From Dioscorea cayenensis subsp. rotundata (Eukaryota; Streptophyta; Magnoliopsida; Dioscoreales; Dioscoreaceae): a DNA stretch of 64,000 nucleotides. Below are positions 24,863 to 34,374 of this stretch, piece after piece. The translations under genes were made by a program, and so were the position numbers. Below the pieces are notes generated by a model, which did no database searches, was not told the origin of the DNA, and saw only the letters and a list, made by a program, of their open reading frames with translations. Every line of letters starts with the position of its first letter. Position 1 is the stretch's first letter. The stretch covers positions 22,707 through 86,706 of the forward strand of contig NW_024086795.1 in the NCBI RefSeq assembly GCF_009730915.1, read 5' to 3'.

Positions 24863-25774
24863 TCAGAAGGAAGGGACGACGCCGTAACTTGGGTCGAAGA
24901 AATAAACCGGATCGGGAACCGGTTCAGCCACATCGGTTCGTTTGGCGAACCGGCCCTTGATCCTGGGCCGGGTCTCAGCGTAAGCCTTTCTAGAAGCATA
25001 CCGTATCGTCTTCTCGAACCTTCTAGACTTCCGCTTCTCACGATACCTCATCACTCTCGCCTCTCTCTCCATCTTTGCCACCAAACCACGGCCACCGTCT
25101 CCACCGCCGCTCACCTCCGTCACCGCCTCCGGCACTACCCCGGCCTCGCCCTGCAGGAACAACCCGATCTGTAAGCATTAAATCGATGATCGGAGTCTCA
25201 ACGATGTATGGATTCGAGAGCTTACGCTTTGGCTATCGGTGTAGGTGCTGAAGGAGAGGTTGATCGGAGCCGGCGCAGGCGCCGGCACGATGCTGTCCGT
25301 CTGATGGATCGAGCCAGCGAAGTCGAGATCGAGGTAAGGATCCGAATCCTGAAAGTAGAACTCGCTTGATTTTAGATCTGGGGATTTGGGGGTGGAGAAA
25401 AGCCAGGAAGGGTCATCGGCTAAGGGAGGGGTGGGTTTGGAGGGGGTTTCATAGAAAGGGAGGAGAGGCTGGCGCTCGTGTCGACGGGAGAGCTGGTTAT
25501 TGGAGTGGATGTCGGCGTCACAGGTGATGCAGAGCGTGGCGGCATCGGCCTTGCAGGTCACGCTGGCCGGCGCTTGCTCGCACACCTCGCAGACCCACAC
25601 CCGCTCATGGCGCGATGCCACCGTGTTCGCCCCGTGCACTCGCGTGTCGCACGCGGTGCATAGGAAAGCCTTGTCGGCTCTGCAGTAGAGCACCGCCGGC
25701 ACCGTCCGGCAGGTGTCACACGGCCTCGCCGTCAGCCCCCAGTACCCACTCCTCTCTTCCAGCTCTCTCGCCAT
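24863..25774 (-). CDS. CONSTANS-like B-box zinc-finger/CCT protein (COL3/4/5 type)
   Basis: A nuclear transcriptional regulator of the light/photoperiod family. Exon 1 is 25226-25774 (183 codons), exon 2 is 24863-25168, total 284 aa; the 57-bp intron leaves the frame in phase 0. B-box 1 spans about residues 19-60 (CDTC...[13 protein letters not shown]) and B-box 2 about 62-104 (CEVC...[14 protein letters not shown]). The CCT domain is about 216-258 ([20 protein letters not shown]). The C-terminus SYGVVPSF is the Val-Pro tail that group I COLs use to bind COP1. Two complete B-boxes, short length and this tail point to COL3/4/5 rather than CONSTANS itself. The reading frame is intact, in contrast to the GDU gene upstream. 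The start is the first ATG before the first B-box. Confidence 0.93.
25169..25225 (-). other. 57-bp intron of the COL gene
   Basis: Donor CAAAGC|GTAAGC and acceptor GCTTACAG|ATCGGG on the minus strand, phase 0. Very short for a plant intron. Confidence 0.75.
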
Positions 25775-26117
25775 TATTCTCTTTCTTTCTCTCTGTGAGC
25801 TGTGGAACGAGATTGTTCTATTGGTTGGGGGTGTTCTATATCGCCATGGAGATGGGGGAAGTGGGAAGTGGTAACGAGTGAGAGGCTGACACGTGGCGAA
25901 CTATGTACCTTGGAAATGGAGAGAGAGTGGGGGAGATGGAGGTTTTAGTCTACCCTAGCTATGATATATATATATGTAGCTCATAATTGGTTGCTTTAGT
26001 ATTAGGAAGGAGTTAACTAGAATTAGAGAGTGTGGTACTAATTACATGGTTTTTTTTTATTGGTTAATATAAGAGAAAGGGATTGAAGAATGGAGTTTTT
26101 AAAGAGGTTAGAATAGT

Positions 26118-26750
26118 GGCTTTTTAAATATTACATTACTAAATTACGATGTTTGGGATTATTTACCAAAATACGTGAGTTGCTGGAAAAACGATAAACC
26201 TTTTCCGTTTTCGCTTTTTTATTTTTAATTTAAAATATAGAAAACGGGAGAGGTTCTCCCGTTTTTATTTTTTTAATTAGGGAAATTATGAAAAACGGGA
26301 GAAACTCTCCCGTTTTCAAATTGTTTTTAAATTTTTAATAAAAATAAAAAAACGGAGAGTAACTCCGTTTTTGTTTTTAAAGCCTTGGATTCATTCCTAG
26401 TAATGTTGTTAGCTTTTTAAATTTTTAAAGCCTTGGATTACATTCCCGGTAATGTTGTTAGCTTTTAAAATTTTAAGCCTTGGATTCCTTGTCCCTAGTA
26501 ATGTTGGTTAGCTTTTTAAATTTGTTAAAAATTCTCATTAAATGTTGGTTAGCTTTTAAATTTATAAAGATTCTCATTACTTAGCTTTTTGACAACGAAC
26601 ACAACTATATTATCCTTTTACTAACTGGATATAAATATATCCGTTGAATTATTTTTAATATTATTTTTATATAATACCCACTCTCCCACTTCCCACGTCA
26701 CACTTCCCACTTCACACCTCCCACTTCCCACTTCCCACTTCCCACTTCAT
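26118..26750 (+). repeat. Left terminal inverted repeat of the MULE
   Basis: Matches the reverse complement of about 33725-34365 with scattered small indels. In order: the terminal GGCTTTTTAAAT, three palindromes of the form AACGGGAGA..TCTCCCGTT (26241-26266, 26291-26317, 26346-26372), three ~50-bp 'gccttggatt...gtaatgttgttagctttttaaa' repeats (26381-26520), then a 'cccacttcccacttc' polypyrimidine block (26700-26750). Confidence 0.9.
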
Positions 26751-26759
26751 ATCATTCCA

Positions 26760-27660
26760 CTCAAGAATCTGGGACAAAAGCTGACTACCAAACCCGCACC
26801 CGGGGCCAAGACGCAAGCACGCGCACAAACCCGCACTATCTCAAACGATTAGGACAAAAGCAGACTGGGCCAAACTCGCACTGGCCAAGACGAAGCACGC
26901 TCTACCAAACCTCGCACCACTCAAAACTGATTGGGACAAAGCAGATGACCAAACCTACACCCTGGGCCAAGACAAAGTACGCTGGTCAAACCTCGCACCA
27001 CTCAGCCGATCGGGACAACCACGATACCAAACCTCGCACTCGCCAGCTGATTGGGACAAAGCAGATACCAACCGCACTGGGCCAAGACGAAGTACGCGCA
27101 CAAACCTCGCACCACTCAAATGATCGACAAAGCAGATAGCCAAAACCTCGCACTCCACAAGACAGTGTACTACTGGTCAAACCCCGCACCACTCAAATGA
27201 TCGGGACAAACCATGATACCAAACCTCGCACCACTCAAAGTGATTGGGACAAAGAGACAACAAACCCGCACCTGCCAAGACAGTACGCACGGCCAAACTC
27301 GCACCACTCATTGCTGAGCAAAGCGTGAGATGCCAAACCCGCACTGGGCCAAGACTAAGTACGCTTGGCTAAACCTACACCACTCAAGATCTGGGACAAA
27401 GCAGATACCAAACCGCACTGGCCAAGATGAAGTACGCCTTTGGCCAAACCTGCACTGACCAGCTGATTGGGACAAAGCAGATGACAACAACCGCACTGAG
27501 TCCCCGGGACGAGCACGGCCAAACCTCGCACCACTCAGATGATTGGGACAAAGCAGATAGCCAAAACCTCGCACCACTCAAAGACGTAAGCACGCTCTGG
27601 CCAAAACCCGCACCACTTAGTGATCGGGACAAAGTGATGACTGGCCAAACCTCGCAATGT
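26760..27660. repeat. Minisatellite of about 76 bp, roughly 11-12 imperfect copies
   Basis: The phrase 'gggacaaagcagat' recurs every 70-80 bp (for example 26934, 27051, 27394, 27469, 27547), each followed by 'ccaaacctcgcac', 'gccaagacgaagtacgc' and 'ccaaacctcgcaccactca'. Copies differ mainly by missing or extra bases in short runs. The array lies only on the left, between the terminal repeat and the transposase promoter. Open frames here on both strands are by-products of the repeat. Confidence 0.85.
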
Positions 27661-27694
27661 CTCATAAATGAAATTTTCAAAATTCGAGCTCTTT

Positions 27695-27702
27695 TATATA
27701 AA
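27695..27702 (+). promoter_or_regulatory. Candidate TATA box for the MULE transposase
   Basis: TATATAAA sits just after the minisatellite and about 300-400 bp before the first transposase-like coding text, on the correct strand. Confidence 0.45.
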
Positions 27703-28039
27703 CCAACATTAGTAGCCCATTTTTCACCTCGCACACTATTTACTTACTCACCACTCACCCATACTCTTTTCTTATCTTCAACAACGGCGTAGACTTCACT
27801 AGTATTGCTTACTACAACGGTTCAATCATCACAGCGTAAGATACAATTATATTTTTTCGCTTGAGGATCAATCATATTTGTATGTCGAAGACCACATCTC
27901 TACGGAAAAATTTAAAAGAGATCCATCAAGAAAGCATCGACATCACGACAACCCAAGAGTTTCTATATATCAAATACCGGGCCCCAATTTCTTCGTGATC
28001 CCAGAAGATTTGCTACTCGGCCATTCAAATTATGCAGAA

Positions 28040-30540
28040 TGACTCTAGATGTTCGGATGATGTCTCGACCGCCACAAAAAGAAATCCAGATATTGGCATT
28101 ATTGAATTGTATAGTGGAGTTCAACATACGAACTTTCGAGGCGCTCCTTCCTCATCAACAAACCTCCTCAAATGACGTAAGTTCAACTCAATTTGAGACG
28201 GAGAGGATTTCATCACCACGCCAAGTTAACGAACCCGAATCTGGCTTTTGACGGAGTGGAGGGCACATGATGATCCACCATCCAATAATTATTTTTACTA
28301 ATTCACAACATCTACAAGGCTGAATAAGTTCTTTCTCACGATACTCATGAAACCGAATTTTGGTCAAGACGGCCGATCCAGTCGGAGACGATGAGGACGA
28401 TCGATGGTGACACTTTCTGGAAGACATCAAGCAAGTGTTGATGACATTCAGCTAGAAGAATGCAATCTTGAAGACGCTCCAACGACCGCCTATAATTTCA
28501 CTGACGGCACCAACGGAGCCTCCAAGACATATGCGAACCCCTTGATTCGAAGCAATGCAAAGACAAGAATTTCCTGAGTACCCTTTATCAGATGCCGACA
28601 CATTAACCGGAGCAACGATAAAATGGAGATCTTCATGTAGGCATGAGGTTTCACAAAGACGATGTCAACGAATTAAGTACATTACAAATTACTTAAATCG
28701 TCGAATACAGTTATCGAGTCCGATCCGACTCGATACTCGTAAACGTAAGTCATATGGCGATGGAGTGCAATCTGAGGGTTCACAGATCCTATAGCAAGCT
28801 TAAGACGACTTTTTGAAATTACAAAAGTACACCGGCCTCACATCGTGTATCATTAGCAACGATCTCGCAGATCATTCAAAGTCGGATTCAAACATGATTT
28901 GTCACAAATACAAGCACTAGTCCAACAAAGCAGCCCAAGCATCAATGTATCTGGGTTTTAATAGCGGAGATCAAAAATCGATACCTGGACACACACTCGA
29001 CATATAGGAAAGTATGGACAGCCTACAAAAGCTGATGAAGCAAAGATTCGGCAAATTGGGAGGAGTCCCTACAACGAATTACCAAGATGGCTATCGTCAT
29101 AGTCAAATGCTTGTTCCCCGGGACAATAGTTGATCTTGAGACCCAGCCAGCATACAATGGACCTTACCTGGTACGTGATGCTCGAATCTTTCATAGAGTT
29201 TTCTTTCGAGCTTCCCTACCGCGCGAGGCTTTTCAAATATTGCAAACCCGTCGCCCGTATAGATGGCACCCATATTTATGGCAAATACTAGGCACTTTTC
29301 GTTGCAGGCAATCGCACATGACTGCATGAATAAAAATATCCCGCCGATCTGGTTTGCCATCTGTGAAGGAGAAACGCTAGTGGATGGACTTTCTTCTGCA
29401 AGCATCTTACGCTCTAGTGTAACACCACAATAAGGAATATGCTTTATATCCGATCGCCACTTAATCTATCAAATCGCCTTTTAGATCGCTGGCCGTGAGA
29501 CGAGTGCCCTCATGCACTCATGTTTATCAGATTAGACATATCTCGCCAATTTCATGCTGCTTCGTAAACAAAGAAATGCAACGTAATAGTTGTCAATATT
29601 GGCAAGTTATAAGATTAACTAATCTAACTCTATGCTGTCTAGCATCATCGGGTTATCTTAACTTTTTAAGTTCATCGTCAGAAAGGTTATTCAAAACCAT
29701 TCAAGATTTTTAACTCCATCGGTATGGTTTACCACGAGACAACGATGAAGAGGCGTATTTAGATGGTTGGATCAACATACCGCTGGGAGAAGCTGGGCTC
29801 AAGCTGCTCGATAAAGAAGGGAGACGATATGGTCACACGACAACCAACCTCGCACGTGTTAATTCAGCTTTAAGGAACAAGAAACCCTCCTATAGCCTAT
29901 GGTTAAGTCAACGCATTCGACTTAGTGGAGTTATCAGAGGAAAGGTGTACAGCGCAAGCTCGATCGCGATCAGCCCTATCTTCTCTAATCACTAATGAAG
30001 CGCAATCCAAGAAAATCAACAAGCGTCATTCAAAGACGTACGCTCACTAATCTGACGTGAAGAGAAGTCATTCATGGTAGACTGAGACGTCACCCCCGCG
30101 AATGTGAGACAAGCTAGCACTCTTCAGATCAACCTAAGATCACATCAGCGCGACTCGGTGCTTTTCAGACGTCGCATTTTCCATGTCGACACGCCCCGCA
30201 AAGACGCCGCATATTCGCTCTACATCGGGGAGAGTGATGTCGACAACGTGCTATAGGCTTCAAAACAGCTTTTTAATGTATATCGAAAGAGTTTGAGCCA
30301 AGATCAAACGAGGGATATCGAACCCTTATAATGGTCCACGCTCACGCCCTCAATATTACGATGAGAAGACCGACTTAAAGGAAGACTAAAATCTACAAGC
30401 GATTCGTGAATCTAGGATGGATATTAGGGAAGGCTGCTCAATGAAAACGCTGATGGTTTACGTCGCAACGGCGACATAGTCGCCGAAATTGTCCCCAACA
30501 TCAGCCGTCCCAAGTACTCTGGCCGTAATATAGTCTAAAT
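28040..30540 (+). pseudogene. MuDR-type MULE transposase, decayed
   Basis: Reading across frames on the plus strand gives MULE transposase text in the right order: an N-terminal MuDR segment (MRFHKDDVNE, about 28640); a zinc-binding stretch like 'LKLQKYTGL...DHSKSDSNMICHK' (28815-28915); NWEESYNELPRWL-like text (about 29058); the DDE start ARIDGTHIYGKY (about 29250), where D is the first catalytic Asp; AICEGETLVDG-like text after it (about 29360); YQIRHIS-like text (about 29530); and a SWIM/GRPKST-like C-terminus followed by AEIVPNISRPK (about 30370-30520). Many stops and frame changes interrupt it, so no functional protein is encoded as written. The frames at 29103-29405 (minus) and 28555-28794 are shadows. 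Confidence 0.8.
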
Positions 30541-30769
30541 GTCGTTTTTCGCTTTAATGTTTTAATGACGTAAGCTCTTCATATAATTATAACATGCAAT
30601 GAGTTATCATTAAAGTCTTTCTTAAAGCATACGAAGACAAGACAAATGCAAAGAAAAAGTAAATTTATACACAACATAGAACACCAAGCAAAATCAAAAC
30701 TAAGATAGTTTCGATGAGACACTAAAGAAAAACAACAACTAATACAAGAGTCTACTCTATCGTTTCACG

Positions 30770-32695
30770 CCGCCACCTCTCAAGAAACATCGAGGGGCGA
30801 ATATCTCCTCGCGGGCAGCCCCCGCGGGCTCTAGGTCTTCGTGGCTTCGCTCTACCAGCGGTCATCATCGATGATTCATCCGAATCGCATTGCGAGGGCC
30901 TCGGAGTGTTCAGTTCGCAGCAGCACGGACGGCTCTGAGGCGATTCCCTAGCCTGTCACGAAAATGGCTCGAACGACTAGATCGTCCGCTGCTCCATAGC
31001 GACGATGAGGTTGATATTCAAATAAATTCGCAGACAAAGTCCATCCCAAATCAACCGAGTATCCACTGGCTCAACTCGAGGAAATCCACGGAGATGAGAC
31101 GATCGAGTAACGCTGATATCATCCGATGAGTCGAAACGACCCGGTACCCCTCGCGATGCGAGTGTCGAGGAATATGTGCCTCGCCGTGTTCGACCCGAGA
31201 ATCTATGCCGACGACGCCGCCGCACGTGAGGACTCTATGGTGGCACATCTACAACCACCGCTGGAAACGCCTAAGGGCGCCTGAAGAGTGTTCCTCCTCG
31301 CATCGAGGATCCAACAGTCCCCGATCCGTCGATAAAAAAATAGTATGGCATTAGTAGTATACCGCCCATAATATTCCACCGACATCATGCGTTATTCCCC
31401 AGTAGAACATGGAGGTCGAGGCAACGCGACGCTTCTATCTCTCCAAAGATCCAATCCATCTTCCGCGCATCAACGCCTCAACTGCGGTCAATTCTACCAC
31501 GTAAGATCATGATCACTGAGTTGGTCCACGCAAACCGGATCGAGAGGAACACCTCGGGCGAAGCCAAATTGTCTTGTCACCGATCCGCTTGGTGCCACTC
31601 AACAACTTCAAGCAAATCAATGATGTAAACGCAGTCCATAAAGGTCCCGTCTCAAAATGCCATCGTGGCACTTCAGGCAATTATCTCGCTTTCGAATCAT
31701 AAGGCCGCCATATAAACTGTTCAAAATTATTTACGAAATAATCAATGATTATTAATACCTAAAAATATGTGTATGAATTATCGCTTAACAACATTACCCG
31801 TCATGATCTCCAACCCGATCTAGTAGCCGCCATATATCTTCACATCGTGCTTGTTGCTACGCTATCATCATCCACTTCAATGTGCGCCCACTCAAAAATG
31901 AGAATGAATTATAATTTCAATGTATTATAATTAAGTGTAAAATGAATTATCAATTTAATTTGCTCTCACCCTACGAGCCTGAGAGGAAAGGATACGATAC
32001 CACGGGTTTGAGGGGATATACTTGAAATCCTATACCATGCCCAGGATTGAAGTAATATCATAGATCCACTAATATTTTTTCATATCCTTGTCGGATGCAC
32101 GCATAAAAGACCTCGCACAGTGTGCAGTAGACATGCCGAACCCCAACCGTGATCTTCCCCGCTTTCAGAAATCCCTCGAGTGGTAACCACTCAAACGAAC
32201 CCCTATTCGGTAGACATATCCGCAGTCGAGGACACAACCGAGAAGCCTTTTAGGATATAGGCACACGACAATATCTCTATCTCGCTCGTCGACCCCAGCA
32301 TCGATGACAAAGATGCCAAATGTTTCCTCAAGCCACTGCTAGAGTTATACCGACCTTTCCTTTGCTCCGCCTGGGGACCACTCCCGAGCAACTCGGCACG
32401 ATGCAAGACTTCCTAGCCGAAGTCCGACCGATGACTTCGTGTCCGCTAATCGGTAAGCCAAGTAATAGTGCCACATCTTCCAACGTGATTGTTGTCTCAC
32501 CGCACGTAAGGTGGAACGTGCGTGTTTCAAAATCCGCCATCTCTCCACTAATCGCCACAAAGAGCGTGCATCAATTCGAAATTAAGAATCTGAGCCGCAT
32601 GATAGAACCCAAACTTTTTAAACGGCCTATGATTTCGTGGGAGGAGGCTGCGATGTATACACATGTCTCACACCCTAAGAACCCGATCATTTCGT
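30770..32695 (-). pseudogene. Plant mobile domain (PMD, MAIN/MAIL1-like) gene carried by the MULE, decayed
   Basis: On the minus strand 32558-32328 reads TRTFHLTCGETTITLEDVAL, then LLGLPISGHEVIG: the conserved opening of the plant mobile domain ('aminotransferase-like, PMD'). Further on come LEVVEWHQADR (about 31610) and, across frames, MSVEYYGRYTTNAILFF (about 31385), both PMD-like. The C-terminal part is Arg/Ser-rich (30977-31225). Two AT-rich gaps (about 31710-31795 and 31900-31970) could be introns. PMD proteins act in silencing and genome stability in Arabidopsis and also occur inside transposons; a role in this element is unknown. It is opposite in orientation to the transposase and broken. 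Confidence 0.75.
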
Positions 32696-32859
32696 AGAAA
32701 GTTATATATTAATCAATTTCATATTAAATGGAAAAATAAAATAGGTTGACTTGAAAAATATAAGACACTAAAAATCATAACCGAACATATATGCCATCGA
32801 AAAATTAAATATGATTGAAGAGTAAACCATAAACATTGGTGTGTTAATAATATACTAGT

Positions 32860-33545
32860 TTATCTAAATAAACATGCTTCGACCCATAATATAAATCAAT
32901 TATTAATATAATAAAAATTAACCTAATAATATACTAAGTTATCTAAAATAATGACTTAATACAATTATTGATAAAAAGCCTAATAATATATTAGGTTATC
33001 TAAATAAACATGCTTCAAGGTTAATATAACAATTATTAATACAATAATTAATTATCACATAATAAAAATTATTCATAAAAACCTAATGACATAATACAAT
33101 TATTAATAATAAACAAAAATTACCTAAAAATATAGTGGGTTATCTAATTAAACATGATTAGGGGTGCTAATAAGATAATTATTAATACTGATTAATAATT
33201 ATGATATAATACAATTATTAATATAAAAATAATGACTTAATACTAATTATTAATAAAAATAACCAAATAATATACTCTGTGGTGGCAAAATAAACATTCT
33301 TCGAGGTTAATATAAAAAAATCATTAATACAATAATTAATTATGGCATAATAAAATTATTCATAAAACCTAATGACATAATACTGATTATTAATAATAAA
33401 AATTACCCTATAAATATAGTGGGTTATCTAATTAAACATAATTGAGGTGCTAATAAGATAATTATTAATACGATTAGTAATTATGACATAAAAAATTATT
33501 ATGTGAAACTAATGTCTTAATATAATTATTAATAAATAATTAATT
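32860..33545. repeat. AT-rich tandem repeat of about 286 bp inside the MULE
   Basis: 33005-33200 and 33291-33495 match closely ('aacatgcttc.aggttaata', 'cctaatgacataatac', 'aaatatagtgggttatctaa', 'gtgctaataagataattatt'). A third, more diverged partial unit precedes them from about 32860. Non-coding. Confidence 0.75.
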
Positions 33546-33724
33546 TCAAAGTTATCTAATAATACAAAATATTACCTTTTCCGACAAAAATGGATGAAAC
33601 GCGATCACCTGTAATCTTAAGAATGCCATCAAAAATTATCAACAGAAATCCCGTATACGTGTAAGTAAAAACACCCTGAGCAATTGAACTTAAAGAGAAA
33701 ATGAGAATAGAGGACAGTAGACAG

Positions 33725-34365
33725 TATGGGAAGTGGGAAGTGTGAAGTGGGAAGTGGGAAGTGGGTATTATATATATAATATTGAAATAATTCAACGGAT
33801 ATATTTATATCCGTTAGTAAAAGGTTAATATAGTTGTGTTCATTTGTCAAAAGTTAAGTAATGAGAATCTTTAACAAATTTAAAAAGCTAACCAACATTT
33901 AATGAGAATCTTTAACAAATTTAAAAAGCTAACCAACATTACTGGGACAATGAATCCAAGGCTTTACAAAAAAATTTAAAAAGCTAACCAACATTACCAG
34001 GACAAGGAATCCAAGGCTTACAAAAATTTAAAAAGCTAACAACATTACGTGACGTAATCCAAGGCTTTATTTAAAAAGCTAACAACATTACCAGGATGTA
34101 ATCCAAGGCTTTTAAAAACACAAAACGGGAGTTACTCTCGCTTTTATATTAAAAATTTAAAAACAATTTGAAAACGGGAGAGTTTCTCCGTTTTCATAAT
34201 TTCTTTAATTGAAAAATAAAAACGGAGAACCTCTCCCGCTTTTATATTTTAAATTATAAAAAAACCGAAAACGAAAAGTTTTTACCTGCTTTTCCACCAA
34301 CTCATGCGTATTTTGATAAAATAATCCCAAACACGCGAATTTAGTAATGTAATATTTAAAAAGCC
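33725..34365 (-). repeat. Right terminal inverted repeat of the MULE
   Basis: Reverse-complement partner of the left repeat. It contains three ACGGGAG palindromes (about 34115-34141, 34170-34196, 34216-34242), four copies of the 'gccttggatt..gtaatgttgttagc' unit, and the 'gtgggaagtgggaag' block at 33727-33765. It has one more ~50-bp unit than the left arm. Confidence 0.9.
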
Positions 34366-34374
34366 TAGAATAGT

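Larger units (their letters stand above)
26109..34374. mobile_element. Complete Mutator-like element (MULE), 8.25 kb, with 9-bp target duplication
   Basis: The element 26118-34365 begins GGCTTTTTAAATATTACATT and ends in its reverse complement. It is flanked by TAGAATAGT at 26109-26117 and 34366-34374, a perfect 9-bp target duplication, the size typical of Mutator. Long terminal inverted repeats of about 640 bp enclose, left to right: a minisatellite, a TATA box, a decayed MuDR-type transposase (plus), a decayed plant-mobile-domain gene (minus) and an AT-rich repeat block. Both genes are interrupted, so the copy looks non-autonomous, although the perfect target duplication suggests a fairly recent insertion. 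It lies 335 bp upstream of the COL start codon. Confidence 0.93.

Noticed and set aside
26945-27792. Several open frames on both strands
   Set aside because: Products of the 76-bp minisatellite; repeated His/Thr- and Cys/Trp-rich text with no domain.
29103-29405. 100-aa minus-strand frame inside the MULE
   Set aside because: Antisense to the transposase DDE region read on the plus strand.
32320-32697. 125-aa plus-strand frame inside the MULE
   Set aside because: Antisense to the plant-mobile-domain text on the minus strand.
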